Made by a program: the position numbers and the translations under genes | Shown here: piece by piece, positions 20,635-29,666 of the stretch | Layout: the number at the start of each line of letters is the position of its first letter | Position numbering within the stretch: the first letter of the stretch is position 1 | Source of the DNA: Pseudomonas sp. R28(2017) | Lineage (GTDB): Bacteria; Pseudomonadota; Gammaproteobacteria; Pseudomonadales; Pseudomonadaceae | Reading direction: 5' to 3' | NCBI RefSeq assembly: GCF_002112505.1 | Contig: NZ_NEHW01000006.1 | Coordinates: 62,001-126,000, forward strand | DNA: 64,000 nucleotides | Notes under the pieces: model-generated | Database searches by the model: none | The model's input: only the letters and a program-made list of their open reading frames with translations | Told to the model about the DNA's origin: nothing

Positions 20635-21025
20635 CAAGCCCGTGATCGGCCAGGCAGAAGTGACCCGCCTGCTCGCTGCCGCCCGCCAGGAAGCCCAGGC
20701 GCAAAAGTGGAACGTGACCATCGCCGTGGTCGACGACGGCGGCCACCCGCTGGCTCTGGAGCGCATGGACGGCTGCGCACCGTCCAGCGCCTACATCGCC
20801 ATGGAAAAGGCCCGCAGTGCCGCACTGGGGCGCAAGGAGACCCGCGACTTCGAACAGATGGTCAATGGCGGGCGCACCGCCTTCGTCACCGCGCCGCTGC
20901 TGACCAGCCTGGAAGGCGGCGTGCCAGTGCGGGTCGATGGCCAGGTGGTGGGTGCCATCGGCGTATCCGGGGTCAAGCCCGAACAGGATGCCCAGGTGGC
21001 CAAGGCGGGCGTCGCAGCCCTTTGA
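20627..21025 (+). CDS. glcG: GlcG/HbpS family protein
   Basis: 132 residues forming one GlcG/HbpS domain (TIAVVDDGGHPLALERMDGC, AYIAMEKARSAALGRKETRD, GGVPVRVDGQVVGAIGVSGV). The biochemical role is not settled; relatives bind haem or are found with alcohol and glycolate oxidases. AGGAGA lies 6 nt before the ATG and the start overlaps the end of glcF, so it is the last gene of glcDEFG. A REP pair follows. Confidence 0.9.
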   Translation: MHSKPVIGQAEVTRLLAAARQEAQAQKWNVTIAVVDDGGHPLALERMDGCAPSSAYIAMEKARSAALGRKETRDFEQMVNGGRTAFVTAPLLTSLEGGVPVRVDGQVVGAIGVSGVKPEQDAQVAKAGVAAL

Positions 21026-21032
21026 ACCGGCG

Positions 21033-21129
21033 CCGGCCTCTTCGCGGGCAAGCCCGCTCCCACAGGTGCTGCGCGACCTTTGATACCCGTGCGGTCCCTG
21101 TGAGAGCGGGCTTGCCCGCGAAGAGGCCG
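21033..21129. repeat. inverted REP pair
   Basis: Unit 1 about 21033-21066 (GGCCTCTTCGCGGGCAAGCC onward), unit 2 about 21097-21129 in inverted orientation. The pair separates glcG from glcB and could attenuate read-through into glcB. Confidence 0.82.
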
Positions 21130-21176
21130 ATCCATGCAATGCATTCCCCGAAGACTGAACATCAAGCGAGAAGACA

Positions 21177-23345
21177 ATGACCCATCCACTCAAGGTCGAC
21201 CCGACCCTGCAACGCTTCATCGAGGATGAAGTGCTGCCCGGCACCGGCATCGACGCCGCCAGCTTCTGGCAAGGCTTCAGCACCCTGGTCCACGACCTCG
21301 CCCCGCGCAACCGCGAACTGCTCGCCGAACGCGACCGCCTGCAAACCGAACTGGACCGCTGGCACAGCGCGCACCCAGGCCCGATCAGCGACATGCCCGC
21401 CTACCAGGCCTTCCTGCGCAGCATCGGCTACCTGGTCGAAGCCCCGCAGCAGGTGCGCATCGGCACCACCCAGGTCGACCGCGAAATCGCCGAGCAGGCC
21501 GGCCCGCAGCTGGTGGTCCCGCTGAGCAATGCCCGCTACGCGCTGAACGCCGCCAACGCCCGCTGGGGCTCGCTGTACGATGCGCTGTACGGCACCGACG
21601 CCATCGCCGAGGCCGACGGCGCCGAGCGCGGCCAAGGCTACAACCCGGTGCGCGGCGCCCGGGTGATCGCGTTCGGCCGGGACTTTCTCGACCGTGCGGC
21701 ACCGCTTGCAGGCGCTTCCCACGCTGACGCGCAGGCCTACGTGATCGACCAGGGCAAGCTGCAGGTGAGCTTGAGCGATGGCCGCCAGGTCGGCCTCGAA
21801 GCCCCCGCGCAATTGCGCGGCTATCAAGGCGAACCCGCCCAGCCAACGGCCATTGTGCTGCAGCACCATCGCCTGCACTTCGAGATCCAGGTCGACCCGG
21901 CCAGCACCATCGGCAAGGCCGACGGCGCCGGGGTCAAGGACATCCTCGTCGAAGCCGCGCTGACCACCATCATCGACTGCGAAGACTCCGTGGCTGCGGT
22001 GGACGCCGAAGACAAGGTGAATGTCTACCGCAACTGGCTGGGCCTGATGAAGGGCGACCTCAGCGAGCAGGTGAACAAGGGCGGCAAGACCTTCACCCGC
22101 ACACTCGCCAAGGACCGCGAGTACCACGGTGCGGATGGCGGGCAATTGACCCTGCCCGGGCGCTCGCTGCTGTTCATCCGCAACGTCGGCCACCTGATGA
22201 CCAACCCGGCGGTCCACGACCGCGATGGCCGGGAGATCCCCGAAGGCATCCTCGACGCCGTGGTCACCAGCCTGATCGGCCTGCACGACCTCAAGCGCCG
22301 CGGCAACTCCCGCGAAGGCAGCCTGTACATCGTCAAGCCGAAGATGCACGGCCCCGCCGAAGTCGCCTTCGCCGACCAGCTGTTCGGCCGCGTCGAGGAC
22401 CTGCTGGGCCTGCCGCGGCACACCTTGAAGATGGGCATCATGGACGAGGAGCGGCGCACCAGTGTCAACCTGGCGGCCTGCATCGCCAGCGCGGCGGCGC
22501 GGGTGGTGTTCATCAACACCGGTTTCCTCGACCGCACCGGCGACGAGATGCACAGCGCCATGGAAGCCGGCGCCATGCTGCGCAAGGGCGACATGAAAGG
22601 CAGCGCCTGGATCCAGGCCTACGAGCGCAGCAACGTGCTGGTCGGCCTGGCCTGCGGCCTGCGCGGCAAGGCCCAGATCGGCAAGGGCATGTGGGCCATG
22701 CCCGACCTGATGGCGGCCATGCTCGAACAGAAGATAGCCCAGCCCCGCGCCGGCGCCAACACCGCCTGGGTGCCCTCGCCCACTGCCGCGACCTTGCATG
22801 CCCTGCACTATCACCAGGTGGACGTGCCTGCCGTGCAGGCGCAACTGGAAAAGGTCGACCTGGGCGCCGAGCGCGAACCGTTGCTGCATGACCTGCTGAG
22901 CGTCCCGGTAAGCCCGGACCGGCCCTGGAGTGCGGACGAAATCCAGGCCGAGCTGGACAACAACTGCCAGGGCATCCTGGGGTATGTGGTGCGCTGGGTC
23001 GAGCAAGGGGTTGGCTGCTCGAAGGTGCCGGACATCCATGACGTGGGGTTGATGGAGGACCGCGCCACCTTGCGTATCTCGGCCCAGCACATCGCCAACT
23101 GGCTGCACCACGGGGTGGTTGGCGCAGACCAGGTCGAGGCGACCTTGCAGCGCATGGCCAAGGTGGTGGACCAGCAGAATGCCGGGGATCCGGCGTACCG
23201 GCCGATGGCTGAGCACTTCACCCAGTCGCATGCCTACCGTGCGGCGCGGGAGCTGGTGTTCATGGGCCGTGAGCAACCCAGCGGGTACACAGAGCCGTTG
23301 CTGCATGGCTGGCGGTTGAAATTCAAACAGGAGGTTCGTTCTTAA
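21177..23345 (+). CDS. glcB: malate synthase G
   Basis: Condenses glyoxylate with acetyl-CoA to malate, the sink for glyoxylate made by GlcDEF. 722 residues, as expected for the single-chain G form. Conserved blocks: [73 protein letters not shown], and the C-terminal plug [32 protein letters not shown] precedes the ATG. It has the same orientation as glcDEFG, 151 bp downstream with a REP pair between, so it may be read partly from the glc promoter. Confidence 0.96.
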   Translation: MTHPLKVDPTLQRFIEDEVLPGTGIDAASFWQGFSTLVHDLAPRNRELLAERDRLQTELDRWHSAHPGPISDMPAYQAFLRSIGYLVEAPQQVRIGTTQVDREIAEQAGPQLVVPLSNARYALNAANARWGSLYDALYGTDAIAEADGAERGQGYNPVRGARVIAFGRDFLDRAAPLAGASHADAQAYVIDQGKLQVSLSDGRQVGLEAPAQLRGYQGEPAQPTAIVLQHHRLHFEIQVDPASTIGKADGAGVKDILVEAALTTIIDCEDSVAAVDAEDKVNVYRNWLGLMKGDLSEQVNKGGKTFTRTLAKDREYHGADGGQLTLPGRSLLFIRNVGHLMTNPAVHDRDGREIPEGILDAVVTSLIGLHDLKRRGNSREGSLYIVKPKMHGPAEVAFADQLFGRVEDLLGLPRHTLKMGIMDEERRTSVNLAACIASAAARVVFINTGFLDRTGDEMHSAMEAGAMLRKGDMKGSAWIQAYERSNVLVGLACGLRGKAQIGKGMWAMPDLMAAMLEQKIAQPRAGANTAWVPSPTAATLHALHYHQVDVPAVQAQLEKVDLGAEREPLLHDLLSVPVSPDRPWSADEIQAELDNNCQGILGYVVRWVEQGVGCSKVPDIHDVGLMEDRATLRISAQHIANWLHHGVVGADQVEATLQRMAKVVDQQNAGDPAYRPMAEHFTQSHAYRAARELVFMGREQPSGYTEPLLHGWRLKFKQEVRS

Positions 23346-23348
23346 GGG

Positions 23349-23440
23349 CCCTATCGTCGGCAAGTCCGCTCCCACAGGATGACTGATAGCTCAGGCAAAG
23401 CGCTATGCTGTGGGAGCGGGCTTGCCCGCGAAGAGGCTGG
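23349..23440. repeat. inverted REP-like pair
   Basis: A degenerate unit (CGGCAAGTCCGCTCCCACAG, ~23357-23379) faces a good unit (CTGTGGGAGCGGGCTTGCCC onward, ~23409-23441). It lies between the convergent ends of glcB and the flavin reductase gene. Confidence 0.7.
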
Positions 23441-23451
23441 AGCAGGTAACC

Positions 23452-24033
23452 TCAATCTTGTGGATCGACCACCACCGGCTCGCCAATCGCATAGAAATGC
23501 CCACCCGCCACATAGTGCAGGCTACGCCACTGCGGGTCGGCATTCTCATAAGCCCAGTGTCCCTCACGGAACACCCGGTCATCCGCCCACGCCGCCACCA
23601 CTTCACCTATGAACAGGTCATAGGTGCTCTGGTTATGCGGCTCGTCGATCACCCGGCACATCAGCCAGGCCGAACAGCCCTGGACCAGCGGCGCCGCATA
23701 CCCCTCCACCCGCGCCAGTTCGACGCCGATGCTGGCCAGCTTGTCCGGCTGGTCGAACAGGCTGCGGGTACCCACCTGGTGGGTCAGCTGCGCCTGGGCA
23801 GCGGTGGGCACCTGGATCACGAACCAGCCACTGCCCTCCACCAACTGCCGGGTGCGGGCGATCTTGTCCAGCACCACGGTGACCTTGGGCGGGTCGAAGT
23901 CCAGCGCACAGGCCCAGGCGGCGGCCATGACGTTGTCCACGCCAGCATGGCTGGCCGACACCAGCACGGTCGGCCCATGGTTGAGCAGGCGGTAGGCCTT
24001 TTGCAGGTCGACGGTTTGGAAGTGGCTGTTCAT
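23452..24033 (-). CDS. flavin reductase-like FMN-binding split-barrel protein
   Basis: 193 residues of the flavin_Reduct fold: NHGPTVLVSASHAGVDNVMA, PPKVTVVLDKIARTRQLVEG, WFVIQVPTAAQAQLTHQVG. Such proteins bind FMN and either supply reduced flavin to a monooxygenase or have undefined redox roles. No oxygenase partner is next to it. It stands alone between convergent glcB and a small divergent gene. Confidence 0.8.
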   Translation of the reverse strand: MNSHFQTVDLQKAYRLLNHGPTVLVSASHAGVDNVMAAAWACALDFDPPKVTVVLDKIARTRQLVEGSGWFVIQVPTAAQAQLTHQVGTRSLFDQPDKLASIGVELARVEGYAAPLVQGCSAWLMCRVIDEPHNQSTYDLFIGEVVAAWADDRVFREGHWAYENADPQWRSLHYVAGGHFYAIGEPVVVDPQD

Positions 24034-24205
24034 CGGTATCCTCGCTCAGCGCAGCAATCAGGCGAAGAATTGTGCCGCATCGATGCAGCGCAGGCACTCA
24101 CTTGTGGCATCAGAAACTTCCTACAGCTCATTCCGAAGTGCCTTACTTGTCGCTGTCAGCCAGGGAAAACATGCTTCAGCACTCTCGACCCAGAGGAGGC
24201 TGCGC

Positions 24206-24544
24206 ATGCACCCAGAGACCCGTACCGTCGCCGATCTGCGCAGTGCCCTGCGCGAATTGATGGCCCACGACGTCAGCAACCCGGACGACGACCCGCACCT
24301 CTCCGGTGTGATGTTTTTCTGTGCCACCGACGAACGCACCCGGCAACTGGTCGAGCGCATCGAACTGCTGGCCAGCGAAATCTTCTTCAACCCATCCGGG
24401 CGCGCCATCAGCCACCAGATGCGCGCCATCCGCGTCAAAGGCGTATGCATCAAGCAGAAGCGCAAGGCCCCTGCGGATGAAACGGTGATACGCATCGACC
24501 TGAACGACAAGGGTTACATCACGGTAAGCACCGCACGGCTTTGA
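24206..24544 (+). CDS. small conserved-looking protein of unknown function
   Basis: 112 residues, no signal peptide or membrane segment. It is charged, with a predicted helical first half (VADLRSALRELMAHDV; DERTRQLVERIELLASEIFF) and a basic C-terminal half rich in beta character (AIRVKGVCIKQKRKA; VIRIDLNDKGYITVS). I do not recognise a family. The start is well defined: AGAGGAGG lies about 5 nt before ATG 24206, although the frame is open back to 24083. It lies 39 bp upstream of the MocR-type gene on the same strand. Confidence 0.65.
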   Translation: MHPETRTVADLRSALRELMAHDVSNPDDDPHLSGVMFFCATDERTRQLVERIELLASEIFFNPSGRAISHQMRAIRVKGVCIKQKRKAPADETVIRIDLNDKGYITVSTARL

Positions 24545-24583
24545 TCCGCTATCCTCAGCACTCCCGTGCTTCGGACTGTGACC

Positions 24584-26017
24584 ATGGAACTGCACATTCG
24601 CCTGGACGGCCGCAAAGGCCTGGCCGACCAGCTCTATCAGCAACTGCGCGCCGGCATCGACAGCGGCCACCTGGCCGCCGGCACGCAACTGCCGCCGACC
24701 CGGCTGCTGGCCGAGCAGCTGGGCGTGTCGCGCAAGACCGTGGCCGAAGCCTATTCGCGGCTGACCTACGACAACCTGCTCAGCGGTGTGGTCGGCCGTG
24801 GCACCTTCATCACCCCGCGCCAACCGCTGCACAGCCGTGATACACAAACCGTGCCCCTGGCCGCTGCCGCCTCGCTGCAGCGCTGGCAGCAGCGCGCCAC
24901 GGTGCTCGCCAGGCGCACCCAGGACGCCCCTTCGCGGTATGACTTCGTCGGCGGCGCTTCGAGCAAGGCGCAGTTCCCCTTCGACCAGTGGCGCAGCTGC
25001 CTGAACTACGCCCTGCGCCGCAGCCAGCGGCATCCCGAGCGGCAGTTTGCCGCCCAGGGCCTGGCCGAACTGCGCGAGGCCATCGCCCACCATATCGCCT
25101 ACGCCCGCGGTGTGCATTGCAGTGCGGCGGATGTGCTGGTGTGCAACGGCGCCCAGCAGGCCCTGGACCTGATCGCCCGGGTGCTGGTCGAGCCCGGCTG
25201 CCAGGTGGCCATGGAAGACCCCGGCTACCCGCCGGCACGCCAGCTGTTCCTGGCCCTGGGGGCAACGCTGCAGTCGGTGCCGGTGGACGACGAGGGGATG
25301 TGCGTGTCGCACATTGCCGATGGCACCCGGCTGATCTACGTGACGCCTTCGCACCAGTTTCCGCTTGGCATGCCAATGAGCGAGCAGCGCCGCCACGCCC
25401 TGCTGGCACGGGCCGCCGAGCTCGGCGCGTTGATCATCGAAGACGACTACGACTGCGAATTCCGCTACCAGGGCCCGGCCGCCGACGCCCTGCAGCGCCT
25501 CGACCGGCAAGGGCTGGTGGCCTATGTCGGGACCTTCTCCAAGACCTTGCTGCCGGAACTGCGCCTGGGTTACGCGGTGTTGCCACCGGCAGTGCTCAGC
25601 GCCGCCTGCGTGGCCAAGCACCTGAGCGACTGGCACAGCCCGCCCCTACTGCAGTGGGCGCTGGCGCGGTTCATTGGCGAGGGCCACCTGAACAAGCACA
25701 TCCGTCGCTGCCACGACATCTACAGCGCCCGCCGTGCACGTATCCTGGCGCGGCTGGACGACGACCTGGCGCCCTGGTTCAGCGCCGTGCCCGCCAGTGC
25801 CGGGTTCCACCTGAGCGCCCTGGCGCGGCCGGGCGTGGATGTCGAGCTGCTGGCCAACCTCGCGCGCAAGGTGGAGGTCGGCCTGTATTCCCTGGCGCCG
25901 TTCTTCAGCGAAGCGCCCGTTCGGCCAGGATTGCTGCTGGGCTTCGGCGCCATCGAGCTGCTGGATATCGACCCGGCGCTGGACCGGGTCCGCGATACCC
26001 TGCAACGCCTCAGTTGA
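24584..26017 (+). CDS. MocR/PdxR-type regulator (GntR HTH + aminotransferase fold)
   Basis: 477 residues. The N-terminal GntR winged helix (GTQLPPTRLLAEQLGVSRKT, then VAEAYSRL) is joined by a ~40-residue linker to a fold-type-I aminotransferase domain. The PLP lysine lies in the motif GTFSKTLLPELRLGY, preceded by IIEDDYDCEFRYQGP. MocR proteins sense PLP or PLP adducts with amines and usually control a neighbouring gene. ATG 24584 fits the domain start; an in-frame codon at 24566 adds six residues. It overlaps the convergent transporter gene by 8 bp. Target unknown. Confidence 0.88.
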   Translation: MELHIRLDGRKGLADQLYQQLRAGIDSGHLAAGTQLPPTRLLAEQLGVSRKTVAEAYSRLTYDNLLSGVVGRGTFITPRQPLHSRDTQTVPLAAAASLQRWQQRATVLARRTQDAPSRYDFVGGASSKAQFPFDQWRSCLNYALRRSQRHPERQFAAQGLAELREAIAHHIAYARGVHCSAADVLVCNGAQQALDLIARVLVEPGCQVAMEDPGYPPARQLFLALGATLQSVPVDDEGMCVSHIADGTRLIYVTPSHQFPLGMPMSEQRRHALLARAAELGALIIEDDYDCEFRYQGPAADALQRLDRQGLVAYVGTFSKTLLPELRLGYAVLPPAVLSAACVAKHLSDWHSPPLLQWALARFIGEGHLNKHIRRCHDIYSARRARILARLDDDLAPWFSAVPASAGFHLSALARPGVDVELLANLARKVEVGLYSLAPFFSEAPVRPGLLLGFGAIELLDIDPALDRVRDTLQRLS

Positions 26018-27206
26018 CCACTGCTGCCGGGCTGCCCTGCCGTGGCCGGGCAATGGCCGCCGCATAACCGCGCGGGGCGAAACAGGCGGTCACCAGCAGC
26101 ATCGCCAGCACGGTGACGGTGAGCAACGTCCACGAGGCCTGGAAGTCGCCGCTGACATCGCGCAGCCAACCGGTGATGTACGGGATGATGCCGGTGATGA
26201 TGAAGCCGATGCCCTGCACGAAGGCCGCCAGGCTGCCGGCTTCAGCGGGCGATTTGAGGTGCTCCAGGGTCAAGGTCAGGCTCAGGCTGAAGCAGGCACC
26301 CAGGCCAAAGCCGATCATCGCTACCCACACGCCCATGGCCAGGGTCGGCGCCAGCAACAAGCCGAGAAAGCCCGCCAGCTGGATCGACAGCGCCAGCCAC
26401 AAGCCCGGACGACGGTCGGCAACACCGCGCAGCAACAGCGGCAGGCCCAGGGCGCCGCAGACCTGGAAGATCGTCATCAGGCCGACCAGGTCGCCACCGC
26501 CTTGCGCCGTACCCCCGTGTTCCAGGTGGTAGGCCGGCAGCCACGCCACCATGCTGGTATAGCCGCCATTGATCAGGCCGAAATACAGCGCCAGCAACCA
26601 GGCCCGGCGCGTGCCGAACCAGTGCCCACCGCTGGCGCCGGCCAGGGCGGGTGCACTGTGCCGGGGACGCAGCGCGGCCCAGGCCAGCACGGCCAGCACG
26701 GCCGGGATCGCCCACAGGCCAAGCCCGGCCTGCCAGTGGCCAAAGTGCCCGCTGATATGCGGGCCGAGCACGGCTGCCAGGCCACCGCCACTCATCAGCG
26801 CCGCCGAGTACAGGCCCATGGTCCCGGCCAGGCGGCTGGGGAACCAGCGATTGACCAGGCCCGGCATCATGCCCTGCACCACCGCCACGCCCAGCCCGGC
26901 CAGTACCGCGCTGGCAATCAGCGCCCAGGCGCTGTCCAGTTGCAGCCGCCACAGGCAGGCCAAGGCGATGGCGCCAAGGCCGCCGAGCATGCCGCCGTGT
27001 TCGCTGATCCAGCGCCGCAGCCAGGGCTGCAGCAGTGGCACCAGGCCCATGCACAGCACCGGCAACGCCGTCAGCAGCGCCGCTTGCTGGTAGCCCAGCC
27101 CGGTGCTGGCACGCATCGGCTCGAGCAACGGGCCGATGCTGGTCAGGATCGGCCTCAGGTTCACTGCCAGCAAGATCACCAGCAACAGGTTCAACGCCCC
27201 TCTCAT
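26010..27206 (-). CDS. CynX/NimT-family MFS transporter
   Basis: About 398 residues, 12 predicted helices. The family hallmark is near the N-terminus: LAVNLRPILTSIGPLLEPMR, then GYQQAALLTALPVLCMGL. Relatives include the cyanate transporter CynX and the 2-nitroimidazole exporter NimT; substrate and direction cannot be told. ATG 27206 directly follows a GTG at 27209, with GGGAG about 10 nt upstream. It is convergent with the MocR gene and overlaps it by 8 bp; no cyanase is nearby. Confidence 0.83.
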   Translation of the reverse strand: MRGALNLLLVILLAVNLRPILTSIGPLLEPMRASTGLGYQQAALLTALPVLCMGLVPLLQPWLRRWISEHGGMLGGLGAIALACLWRLQLDSAWALIASAVLAGLGVAVVQGMMPGLVNRWFPSRLAGTMGLYSAALMSGGGLAAVLGPHISGHFGHWQAGLGLWAIPAVLAVLAWAALRPRHSAPALAGASGGHWFGTRRAWLLALYFGLINGGYTSMVAWLPAYHLEHGGTAQGGGDLVGLMTIFQVCGALGLPLLLRGVADRRPGLWLALSIQLAGFLGLLLAPTLAMGVWVAMIGFGLGACFSLSLTLTLEHLKSPAEAGSLAAFVQGIGFIITGIIPYITGWLRDVSGDFQASWTLLTVTVLAMLLVTACFAPRGYAAAIARPRQGSPAAVVN

Positions 27207-27408
27207 CACGAATCGATACTCCCAAAGCTTGACCCGGTCATTATCCTGTCCAGGCAGTCAGGGTAGAAATGAAGAGATTGGATGCAGGTCAGTGGCCACC
27301 TTAATGGCCCGATTGGCCTCCCGGCAAAGCGCGCGATTGGCTATCGGGGCAAAAGGCGGCGGGCGCTAAGGTAGTGCCATGTCCACCCCACATTCCCTGG
27401 AGCATGTC

Positions 27409-27846
27409 ATGCACAACCGTATCGAATGGGCCAAACACTCGCCGGAAGCCTACAAGGCGATGGTCGGCCTGGAGCAGGCCCTGGCCAAGAGTGGCCTGGA
27501 GAACTCACTGCTGGAACTGGTGCGCCTGCGGGCTTCGCAGATCAACGGCTGCGCCTATTGCGTGAACATGCATGCCAATGATGCGCGCAAGGCCGGCGAG
27601 ACCGAGGCGCGCTTGCAGACCCTGAGCGTCTGGCAGGAGACCCACTACTTCACCCCGCGCGAACGTGCTGCGCTGGCCTGGGTGGAATGCCTGACCCGGC
27701 TGCCCGAGCGTGGCGCCCCGCAAGCGGAATATGAAGCGCTGCAGCAGCACTTCGAGCCGGCCGAGGTGGCCAACCTGACCTTGGCCATTGCCACCATCAA
27801 TGCCTGGAACCGATTTGGCGTAGGCTTTGCGATGGTCCCGGCCTGA
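27409..27846 (+). CDS. AhpD-like carboxymuconolactone decarboxylase family protein
   Basis: 145 residues of the CMD/AhpD helical fold with the redox motif CAYCVNMHANDARKAGE (CxxC plus His three residues later), as in alkylhydroperoxidase-type proteins. A peroxidase or thiol-redox role is inferred. I chose ATG 27409 (MHNRIEWAKHSPEAYKAM), which has GGAG 8 nt upstream and is where homology usually starts; ATG 27379 with TAAGGTAG before it would add 10 residues. A strong hairpin follows. Confidence 0.82.
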   Translation: MHNRIEWAKHSPEAYKAMVGLEQALAKSGLENSLLELVRLRASQINGCAYCVNMHANDARKAGETEARLQTLSVWQETHYFTPRERAALAWVECLTRLPERGAPQAEYEALQQHFEPAEVANLTLAIATINAWNRFGVGFAMVPA

Positions 27847-27852
27847 GTCATC

Positions 27853-27898
27853 CTGTACCGGCCTCTTCGCACGCAAGCCTGCGAAGAGGCCGGTACAG
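27853..27898. terminator. bidirectional hairpin terminator
   Basis: Perfect 19-nt stem (27853-27871 with 27880-27898; arm CTGTACCGGCCTCTTCGCA), 8-nt loop, REP-derived. It lies between the convergent ends of the AhpD-like gene and the membrane protein gene. Confidence 0.65.
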
Positions 27899-27906
27899 CA
27901 AGAAAC

Positions 27907-28632
27907 TCAGGCAAGGGTGCGCCGCCGGGCAAGGCAGGTGTAGCCCATGCCCAGCAGGCCAAGCAACAACACCCCCAGCAGCACTACCAGCTCACGGCTG
28001 TAGCGCGCCACCAGCGCCGGGAACCCGGTGAATTCGCGATAGACCCGCACATCCGCCTCACCACCGGCAAAACTGACACCGATGCCACCCTGGCGAATCT
28101 GTGAATAGTCGGCATCGAAGTAGACCCAGACCTTGCACGCCCCGCCCCGCTCGATGGCCGGTATCTCCACCTGCGCCGTCGCCGCCTCGTAAAGCGTGTC
28201 GTTGCCTGCCGCATCACGCACCTGCACCAGGCCCTTGGCCGGCAGGCGCACCTTCACCTGCCGAACATCGCTGTCACCCCGGTTGTGCAGGTCGATGAGC
28301 AAACCCGTGCGGTGATCCACCAACCCGGCCTCGAAGGGTTTGGCGAACAGCTGGGCATAAGGTGCCTGGGCCAGTTCGATCAGCTTGTCTACCTGATACT
28401 GGCTCAAGGCACCGCCGCTGATGGTGTTGATGCGCGGCTGCAACTGCTCGTACTTGAGCTGCTCGTTGGCCTTGCTGATGCGTTCGCTGAACTGGCTGGG
28501 ATACGTGAGGTAGGCGTAGGTCAGGGTCGCCTCGAGCCGAGGCTGGTCCTTGAGCAGCACAAAAGCCACCAGCAAGACCATCAGGCCAAGCAACATGGCT
28601 ACCAGGAGTTTGCCGACTTTGTCCCAGCTCAA
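27907..28632 (-). CDS. membrane protein of unknown function with two terminal TM helices
   Basis: About 241 residues. One helix near the N-terminus (LLVAMLLGLMVLLVAFVLL), a ~170-residue soluble part, and a C-terminal helix (ELVVLLGVLLLGLLGMGYTC) ending in RRRTLA, so the bulk is probably periplasmic. The middle has a beta-rich region (VDHRTGLLIDLHNRGDSDVR, then QVKVRLPAKGLVQVRD) resembling an Ig-like fold. I recognise no family. I chose TTG 28632 (then SWDKVGKLL) because AGAAGGA lies ~9 nt before it; another TTG at 28707 would extend it almost to the stop of the TSUP gene. It is downstream of the TSUP gene on the same strand. Confidence 0.6.
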   Translation of the reverse strand: MSWDKVGKLLVAMLLGLMVLLVAFVLLKDQPRLEATLTYAYLTYPSQFSERISKANEQLKYEQLQPRINTISGGALSQYQVDKLIELAQAPYAQLFAKPFEAGLVDHRTGLLIDLHNRGDSDVRQVKVRLPAKGLVQVRDAAGNDTLYEAATAQVEIPAIERGGACKVWVYFDADYSQIRQGGIGVSFAGGEADVRVYREFTGFPALVARYSRELVVLLGVLLLGLLGMGYTCLARRRTLA

Positions 28633-28711
28633 CGGTGCGGTTCCTTCTGTTACGGCGCGCAAGATCGATGCGGCGCAAAGGGTGCCAAGTTCAGCGCCGC
28701 CAGGCAAGCGC

Positions 28712-29455
28712 TCAACGGCTCAACAATGCCGGTAACGACGCCGTCAGCATGGCCACCCCGGAGGCCGTCAGCAAACTCAGTACCACCCGGCGAAACGCCA
28801 GCTCGCTGATCCCCAGGTACACCCGCGTACCCAGCAGCGCCGGCAACGCCATGGCCAGCAGCACCACGCCGAACGCGGGCAGCATGTCGCGGGTCACTAC
28901 CCCGGTGCCGAGGTAGGTGAGCAGGGTCACCAGCAGCATCGACAGGTTGAAGTTCTGGATCACCGCACGCTGGGTGTCGCGCTCGAAGCCGCGCAAGGTA
29001 CACCACAGTGTAGGCACTGTGCCGGTAAAGCCACCGATCCCGCCCAATGCCCCGCCCACCAGGCCCACCACGCCATCGGCCAGGCGGTTGCCCGGCAGCC
29101 TTGGCAGGCGCGGCGCCAGCAGCATCAGCGGGCACCACAGCACCAGCAGGGTGCCGAACACGGCCTTGAACCAGAGCATGTCCAGGTAAGGCAGCACCCA
29201 CACCCCCAGCGGGATACCGGCCAGGCCGCCGAGCACGAACGGCCACAGCAGCGCCCAGCTGAAGCCGCGGCGGACGCTGAACACGGCGATGAGTTGGCCG
29301 CTGAGGCTGCCGAACACGGTCAGCGACGCCGCCAGGCGCGGTTCCAGGCCCCAGGCCCAGAACGACATGGCGACCATGCCGAAGGCAAAGCCGGAAAGGC
29401 CCTGGACGAAACCCGCGACGATGGCGCCGAGGGCGATGAGGTAGAAGGCATCCAT
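28712..29455 (-). CDS. TSUP (TauE/SafE) family anion permease
   Basis: 247 residues with eight predicted helices in two repeats, the TauE/SafE layout (IALGAIVAGFVQGLSGFAFG; GLVGGALGGIGGFTGTVPTL). Members export or import sulfoacetate, sulfite, taurine or similar organic anions; the substrate is not evident here. ATG 29455 (MDAFYLIAL) is the natural start; an in-frame TTG at 29467 lies upstream. The unknown membrane protein follows on the same strand. Confidence 0.85.
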   Translation of the reverse strand: MDAFYLIALGAIVAGFVQGLSGFAFGMVAMSFWAWGLEPRLAASLTVFGSLSGQLIAVFSVRRGFSWALLWPFVLGGLAGIPLGVWVLPYLDMLWFKAVFGTLLVLWCPLMLLAPRLPRLPGNRLADGVVGLVGGALGGIGGFTGTVPTLWCTLRGFERDTQRAVIQNFNLSMLLVTLLTYLGTGVVTRDMLPAFGVVLLAMALPALLGTRVYLGISELAFRRVVLSLLTASGVAMLTASLPALLSR

Positions 29456-29666
29456 TTGGGGAAGCAAGCCTGGCTTGAACGGCGTTCTACCTTGCCAGAG
29501 CCGGGGGCGAATGTCTGCCCCGGCACCCCGCGCTGTGAACGTTCGTCACACCCGCTGTGCCGCCGCAGCACCTAATCCTCCGAACGCTTGCCGCATAAGG
29601 TAGCAGCCAAGGCCGTCTCGCCGATGGCCCATGACAACAACAAGCGTGCAACCGAGGTGCGAGCCG

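Noticed and set aside
21162..23375. Minus-strand frame of 737 codons opposite glcB
   Set aside because: Antisense shadow of malate synthase G with His/Gln/Ala-rich translation and no recognisable domain.
26010..27206. cyanate operon
   Set aside because: Only the CynX-like transporter is present; no cyanase or carbonic anhydrase gene lies near it.
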